Below are positions 35,098 to 39,400 of a stretch of DNA of 39,400 nucleotides, piece after piece. Position 1 is the stretch's first letter, and the number at the start of each line of letters is the position of its first letter. The notes under the pieces are model-generated. The model saw nothing but the letters and a program-made list of their open reading frames with translations. It did not search any database and was not told where the DNA came from. The translations under genes and the position numbers were made by a program. The DNA comes from a virus, in the IMG/VR virus record IMGVR_UViG_3300018020_000011, positions 1 to 39,400 of that record; one strand, 5' to 3'.

Positions 35098-37530
35098 TTA
35101 GTGCTTTTCAGGAACGGACTTGACCTGAATCCCCTCGATAACACGTTTACGAATTCCATTCGTGCGCGGCTGATACTGCTTCAGATTGCTCACGGCCACA
35201 TAGAGCTCGCGAAAGAAGTTCTCCCGATTCAGCGCCGTGTACCCATTCTTTCCGCAGTAGCTTTTGTAGTCATCGTACAAATCCTCCTTGGCGACCTGGT
35301 AATCATCGCCGATATCGCATTGATCGTCGACGTAGCAGAGAACCGGGTTATTGATGCGCCGATAATCCATCATCATCAACCTGGTCTCTTCGGCCATCGT
35401 AAATTTCTTGTTCTTCGTCAACCTGGCGAGTCCCACGACCGCCCAGGAGAAGATCTCTGAAAGTTCGCCTTTCAGAACCTCAAAGAGTTCCGGGTCCTTG
35501 TCGGGATCATCATCGAGAAATTGCCGCTTGAAACGAACGGGCAAAACACGGCGAAAAAAGCCATCCGAATTGTCGAGCACGCGGGGAAGGCGATTCGCCG
35601 CAAAGGCAAGTTTGCAGTATGATGAAAAGGTAAAGGTGTTCTTATGCTTGAATGCGGCGTTAATCGGGTCTCCGGATGTTATCGCCTTGAAATAAGGGCT
35701 CTCGATGGCCTTTGCGCCGACCTCAGTGCTGATATTGAGAAGTTTGTTATAGAGCGATGACCTCTGAAACTGATCTTCGAGATCCTGAAAAGACACGGCC
35801 GCGCAATTTTCATCGCCAACCAGCTCCTTCATCACTTTCAGGAACGTGCTTTTGCCGTCTGCGCCTGGCCCAACCAAAAGCAGGCATTTTTCGAATTTTG
35901 TATGCCGCACTAAGACGTATCCCAGAAATTCCTGCAATTGCGCGATCGCCTCAGCGGTTTTCACAGTTTGCTGCAGGTAGAGGAGCCAGCGCGTGCACGT
36001 CTTATCCGAATCCGGATCAAAAGAGACGGGCAGCGAGTATGTGCAATAGAATTCCCGATCGTGCGGCTTCAGTTGATATGTGATCAGATTAAACATCCCG
36101 TTTTTGAGGCATATCCAATCCGCCTGGTCATTGACCTTCCGCCCATGGGGAATGGTGCAGAGCATTTTGACCTGGTAGGTGGCATCTTCCGCTCTGCTTT
36201 TTTGCGATTCATTATGCAGATATTTAAGGCAGAGATTTCGAACGTGGTCCTCATCGAAATCTTCCCAGTAATGATCGTTCCAGCGATACATTAAGCCCGT
36301 CTCGGGATCTGAGAGCAACGCCAGATCACCCAGGATCTTGTTTGCGAGCAAGCGTGGCTTGAATGACATGCGATCCTTATGGACACCCCGGGCAAAAAAT
36401 ATTTCAGGGCCCGCGGGGGCGGCGTCATCGATCGACGTGTACGTGGCCGCCGTTTGCGCGAAAATCTTTGCTTGCTTGACGACCTCGCGGAAATCATCGA
36501 TCGTTTTCCCATGTCGAACGAAGAAATCCGTCAGATCCTGCCCATGCTTCTCAGGATATGCGCCAGATTCATCGATCCCCATGAAGGATGGCCATTGTAT
36601 CAGCCGGATGGACTTGGCCGTGCCCATGAGCGCCTGTGCCGCGAAAGTAGCGTATTTCTGGCCAGGTTCATCAGCGTCATAGGCTATGATCACATCACGG
36701 CCCTTGAAAGGAGTCAGGTGATCCACAGGCCAGTTCTTGAGCTTAGAAGTCTGCGTAATGGCATTAAAGCCGCGATCGGGACCATATACCGCGAGTGATA
36801 AAGCACAAATCGTATCCGTCTCTCCCTCAGATAAGATGACCTCGCCGTCGGGATATAACGGTTCTGCCGGGAAAAGCCTCGATGACCCCGTCGACCGCGC
36901 GAAGGAGATCATCTTATATTCCTTCGCGCCCTGATGATACAGGCGAATGTTGACTAGGCTGCCCAGCGAGTCCCGGATCGGGATGGCGATTTTCTCCGGA
37001 GTTTTTAATTTGATTAAAATGCCCTTCTTCGTCAGGCGGTGTGTTTCAAGACGAAGATCGAGTATCTCGATCACCCTCCTGGACCATCCGCGAGTCTTTT
37101 CAAGACGAGCGATCCATTGATCAGGCAACGCGGGAAACATCTCCCACGCCTTATTCATCATTTCCATTGTCTTCTCGTGACTGAGAGGTTCCGCTTCGCC
37201 TCCTCCCGTGCCCTTCGCCGCCGCGCGCTCCCGTTTTTGATCCCCCCCAAGGGGGATAGCAAATTTTTCACAAAATGCCTTGAAACCTTCGATCTGATTA
37301 AGGCCGTTGACTTCGCTCCAGAGCTTCAGGAGATCGCCGGCGGCGCCGCATGAAAAGCAGTTGTATTGGTCTTTTCGGAAATTGTAGGAAAAGGAAGGAT
37401 TCGATTCCGAATGAATGGGGCAGAGGCCGTGCAGTTCGCCTTTTTTGTCTTCGGTGGACGTGACTTTAAAGATATCCTTGGCGATGTTTTTGCGATCGGT
37501 CTCTGAAAGATGCTTTTTTGCGATGCCCAA
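35098..37530 (-). CDS. Primase-helicase, CHC2 zinc finger + TOPRIM + SF3 helicase
   Basis: One 810-residue protein joins three parts. A CHC2-like zinc finger (CPIH 37-40, CFSC 58-61). A TOPRIM domain: SEGETD at 234-239 and IAYDADEPG at 282-290. A D5/P4-type helicase: D5_N-like region at about 420-540, Walker A GPGADGKST at 554-562, acidic partner in NISTEVGA near 602, and the NRLPR sensor at 646-650 with RR nearby. This is like phage P4 alpha and D5-like proteins that unwind an origin and prime both strands. The start is TTG, the only likely one, with a weak ribosome site. Repeats directly downstream may be its binding sites. Confidence 0.92.
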   Translation of the reverse strand: MGIAKKHLSETDRKNIAKDIFKVTSTEDKKGELHGLCPIHSESNPSFSYNFRKDQYNCFSCGAAGDLLKLWSEVNGLNQIEGFKAFCEKFAIPLGGDQKRERAAAKGTGGGEAEPLSHEKTMEMMNKAWEMFPALPDQWIARLEKTRGWSRRVIEILDLRLETHRLTKKGILIKLKTPEKIAIPIRDSLGSLVNIRLYHQGAKEYKMISFARSTGSSRLFPAEPLYPDGEVILSEGETDTICALSLAVYGPDRGFNAITQTSKLKNWPVDHLTPFKGRDVIIAYDADEPGQKYATFAAQALMGTAKSIRLIQWPSFMGIDESGAYPEKHGQDLTDFFVRHGKTIDDFREVVKQAKIFAQTAATYTSIDDAAPAGPEIFFARGVHKDRMSFKPRLLANKILGDLALLSDPETGLMYRWNDHYWEDFDEDHVRNLCLKYLHNESQKSRAEDATYQVKMLCTIPHGRKVNDQADWICLKNGMFNLITYQLKPHDREFYCTYSLPVSFDPDSDKTCTRWLLYLQQTVKTAEAIAQLQEFLGYVLVRHTKFEKCLLLVGPGADGKSTFLKVMKELVGDENCAAVSFQDLEDQFQRSSLYNKLLNISTEVGAKAIESPYFKAITSGDPINAAFKHKNTFTFSSYCKLAFAANRLPRVLDNSDGFFRRVLPVRFKRQFLDDDPDKDPELFEVLKGELSEIFSWAVVGLARLTKNKKFTMAEETRLMMMDYRRINNPVLCYVDDQCDIGDDYQVAKEDLYDDYKSYCGKNGYTALNRENFFRELYVAVSNLKQYQPRTNGIRKRVIEGIQVKSVPEKH

Positions 37531-37559
37531 AATAACCGTCTTCGGCGGGATGCGGCTGA

Positions 37560-38201
37560 TTAGCTGATTTTTTTAAATTCTATTACCCATACCCAGGGAT
37601 TACTTGACCACGGATGCTTCTTGCCGTTGAGGGAATCCCAAAGAGAAGCAAATTGCCTGACGTAGTAAGGCAAAGATTTACCGCCAAAAATGCGGTCAAG
37701 CTGGTCGGTGCGTTGCCGTTCATCCAACAGCCTATAAAAATCAATCTTTGTAATTCCCTCCTTAATCGCACCTTCCTCCGTTATCTCCTGCAACCTCTCG
37801 ACCCTGACGCTGACGATCTCAAGCGTGATGCGGGAAGCCCAGCCGGGCATGTGAATGGAAGGTTTCCACTTTGCGCCAGTCGTTACGGGATCACCTGATG
37901 CCCTATAGCAAATTGTCCGTTTGTCGGTAGGATCAGGTAGGCACCATGCTTCCCATACCCACAGCCTGTCGCCGGGGATGCCGTAGGGACAAGGAAATCC
38001 ATGTTCATATGCCCTCTTCGTAAACTCTGCAGTTCCCGATGGCCACCAGGCAATCCACCCATCAACACGGGCAGGATGAACATCGCCAGCCCACGTTAAA
38101 CCATCCCATGCCTTTTTAACTATTCGGCGCGTCATGGTCTTCCTGCCGTCCAGGATCGCCTTGACCATGGGACCGCTGAATATGATCGGATGTTCTTTCA
38201 T
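37560..38201 (-). CDS. ASCH-type phage protein
   Basis: The start MKEHPIIFSGPMVKAILDGRKTMTRRIVK and the segments CPYGIPGDRLWVWEAW, KWKPSIHMPGWASRITLEIVSVRVERLQEITEEGAIKEGI and LWDSLNGKKHPWSSNPWVWVIEF are those of a phage protein family with an ASCH (PUA-like) domain, sometimes named morphogenetic protein. ASCH domains bind RNA or modified nucleotides; the function in phages is not settled. It overlaps the gene before it by four bases. Its stop lies 29 bases before the primase start. Confidence 0.8.
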   Translation of the reverse strand: MKEHPIIFSGPMVKAILDGRKTMTRRIVKKAWDGLTWAGDVHPARVDGWIAWWPSGTAEFTKRAYEHGFPCPYGIPGDRLWVWEAWCLPDPTDKRTICYRASGDPVTTGAKWKPSIHMPGWASRITLEIVSVRVERLQEITEEGAIKEGITKIDFYRLLDERQRTDQLDRIFGGKSLPYYVRQFASLWDSLNGKKHPWSSNPWVWVIEFKKIS

Positions 38202-38413
38202 CTCAACTGCCCTATGAAATCCTTGATGTCGTCCATGCAGCCTACGTTGAAGACGCAGTTCGGCTCAGGAAAGAAACAGTACTGCCGCCAGGGACCGTAC
38301 CATCGAACAAGACCGATCGCCGTGCCGCTCCGGGAATTCATGCAGGCGTATACCGACGTCTTCGGCCTCTCTGTGAGTTTGACGAAGTAGATATATTTAT
38401 ATTCAGTCTTCAT
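38198..38413 (-). CDS. Small protein coupled between DUF5131 and ASCH genes
   Basis: Start 38413 (MKTEYKYIYFVKLTERPKTSVYACMNS) has GGAGG upstream and overlaps the stop of the DUF5131 gene; an ATG four codons earlier is an alternative. The 71-residue product appears to be a small alpha/beta protein with VRWYGPWRQYCFFPEPNCVFNVGCMDDIKDFI. Short proteins with 'WYxPWRQYCFxP' are coded near phage replication genes; function unknown. Confidence 0.65.
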   Translation of the reverse strand: MKTEYKYIYFVKLTERPKTSVYACMNSRSGTAIGLVRWYGPWRQYCFFPEPNCVFNVGCMDDIKDFIGQLR

Positions 38414-39363
38414 GATGTCCTCCATGGCAGATCGTCATGCGTCCGGCCATCGAGCATTCTATTGGGGAAGAATCGAATGGCGTTGTCCTCACACGCTTCA
38501 TATAACTCATCGAGATTTCCCCATTGTCTAACCTCATCACACATCCAATTCTTTTTCTTATTGCCTATTTGCTTGAAGAAGAACGGCACACCTGCAGCCG
38601 CGCATTGATCTCTGACAGAGCGAACCCAATCCGGATGCATCGGCCTTGCGCCTGCGCCTGTCTCGCCGCCGAGAATGACGGCATTAATCGCTTCTGCCGG
38701 AGTTGGCATATCTCTTCCTTGTCTAACCTCATTGAAAGCCCACGATCTCCATGTTGCCCTAATATCGATTGCCCCCAGCATCGGCTCGATCGATATGCCC
38801 CTATTCGCTTCATCGATTTGAAGCAGTTCTGGAATAATACGATCGGCCTCTTCCTGATTGCAGACTGTCGGAATGATCCAGAGATTAGGGATTTTTGCCA
38901 GCGCTTCCAGCGTCACAGAAAAAGGCTGATCACCAGACCAATGCTCGGAATGCCACCATCTGAAGTCTTTCCATCTCTCCACGCGCTTCGTGACGAGCAG
39001 GAACGTGTCTTGCTGGCATCGTTCGTCGCATATGACGTCCATGGCCTGTGCGACAAAGTCAAATGGAACCTTAGGATGCAGCAAATCATTCCAGATCGCC
39101 CACGTTCGGGGCTGCCTCTTCTTCTTCGGGATGGCCAGATTCAGGCGGTCGGGAAATATTCGCACCGTCCCGTTAAAAGTCGGAATGCCATCCTTGAGAT
39201 ACGTCAACCCTTCATATTGATCCACGATTTTCGGATTCTTTTGATGTTGTCGTATGTATGCGCCGGCAGCGCTCCAGCAATGCATGCAACCAGGACTTAC
39301 GGGGCTGCATCCACCGGTCAGCTGCCAGGGAAAATTCCAGTATCTTTCGCCTTCAATTTTCAT
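38410..39363 (-). CDS. DUF5131 (phage Gp37/Gp68) protein with three-Cys motif
   Basis: The start region TGGCSPVSPGCMHCWS has the C-x6-C-x2-C motif of the DUF5131 family, and WAIWNDLLHPKVPFDFVAQAMDVI, FLLVTKRVERW, ISIEPMLGAIDI, VILGGETGAGARPMHPDWVRSVRDQCAAAGVPFFFKQIG follow in the family order. The motif and barrel-like pattern recall radical SAM enzymes, but activity is not proven. The frame remains open for 12 codons upstream to the window edge, so the true start may lie outside; ATG 39363 has no good ribosome site. First gene of a three-gene coupled set. Confidence 0.85.
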   Translation of the reverse strand: MKIEGERYWNFPWQLTGGCSPVSPGCMHCWSAAGAYIRQHQKNPKIVDQYEGLTYLKDGIPTFNGTVRIFPDRLNLAIPKKKRQPRTWAIWNDLLHPKVPFDFVAQAMDVICDERCQQDTFLLVTKRVERWKDFRWWHSEHWSGDQPFSVTLEALAKIPNLWIIPTVCNQEEADRIIPELLQIDEANRGISIEPMLGAIDIRATWRSWAFNEVRQGRDMPTPAEAINAVILGGETGAGARPMHPDWVRSVRDQCAAAGVPFFFKQIGNKKKNWMCDEVRQWGNLDELYEACEDNAIRFFPNRMLDGRTHDDLPWRTS

Positions 39364-39400
39364 ATGCCGGCCAAAATAATCTTCATAACAGCGTACCCAA

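Overview
The window is a large part of a tailed, temperate, lambda/HK97-like siphophage (or prophage) of a Gram-negative bacterium. It holds a full set of siphovirus head, connector and tail genes, a repressor switch, and a lipoprotein and exported proteins with Sec signal peptides of Gram-negative type. Dispersed 'ATTCCCGC-loop-GCGGGAAT' inverted repeats are common in proteobacterial and Desulfobacterota-type genomes, so an anaerobic sediment-type host is possible, but this is weakly supported. No integrase, attachment site or rRNA is visible. Nearly everything is on the minus strand and is read from right to left. The exception is a short plus-strand lysogeny block at about 5.0-6.9 kb. Left and right ends are both minus-strand and could join in a circular map, but the window may also simply be cut from a longer sequence.

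Layout from right to left, in transcription order. (1) 39.4-37.6 kb: a coupled DUF5131 (Gp37/Gp68) and ASCH-type accessory pair. (2) 37.5-35.1 kb: a P4-type primase-helicase, followed by a gene-free stretch with an array of GGCACAGGTGGAACAGG repeats in both orientations, a candidate replication origin. (3) 34.7-31.3 kb: small protein, HNH nuclease, terminase small and large subunits, zinc-motif protein. (4) 31.3-30.8 kb: a short reading frame broken by an amber codon, an excisionase-type HTH protein, and a strong sigma70-like promoter with three helically phased 10-bp repeats upstream. (5) 30.8-25.4 kb: portal, ClpP-type protease, major capsid protein and head accessory proteins. (6) 25.3-21.5 kb: four consecutive genes for Sec-exported proteins, one a beta-helix plus Ig-like protein. 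(7) 21.5-19.3 kb: the lysis block (zinc-ribbon miniprotein, GH108 endolysin, membrane proteins, permuted papain-like hydrolase). (8) 19.3-6.9 kb: head-tail connector, tail completion, tail tube, a complete tRNA(CAU) gene, tail chaperone with a -1 frameshift site, tape measure, tail tip, host-recognition hub, collar fibre and fibre chaperone. (9) 6.9-5.0 kb, plus strand: lipoprotein, small membrane protein, repressor and two uncertain small genes. (10) 5.5-0 kb, minus strand: the early operon with a lambda-like plan (small gene, intrinsic terminator, CII-like protein), DksA-like protein, several tiny membrane proteins, an HNH nuclease and a ParB-like protein.

How it works together: the repressor switch at about 5.6 kb chooses between the plus-strand lysogeny genes and the minus-strand early operon. 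The primase-helicase, with the adjacent repeats, probably starts replication. The promoter near 30.85 kb probably drives head, exported, lysis and tail genes as one long late unit. Most unusual are the cassette of exported proteins in the middle of the late operon, the tRNA gene between two tail genes, and the lysis block placed between the capsid and connector genes.
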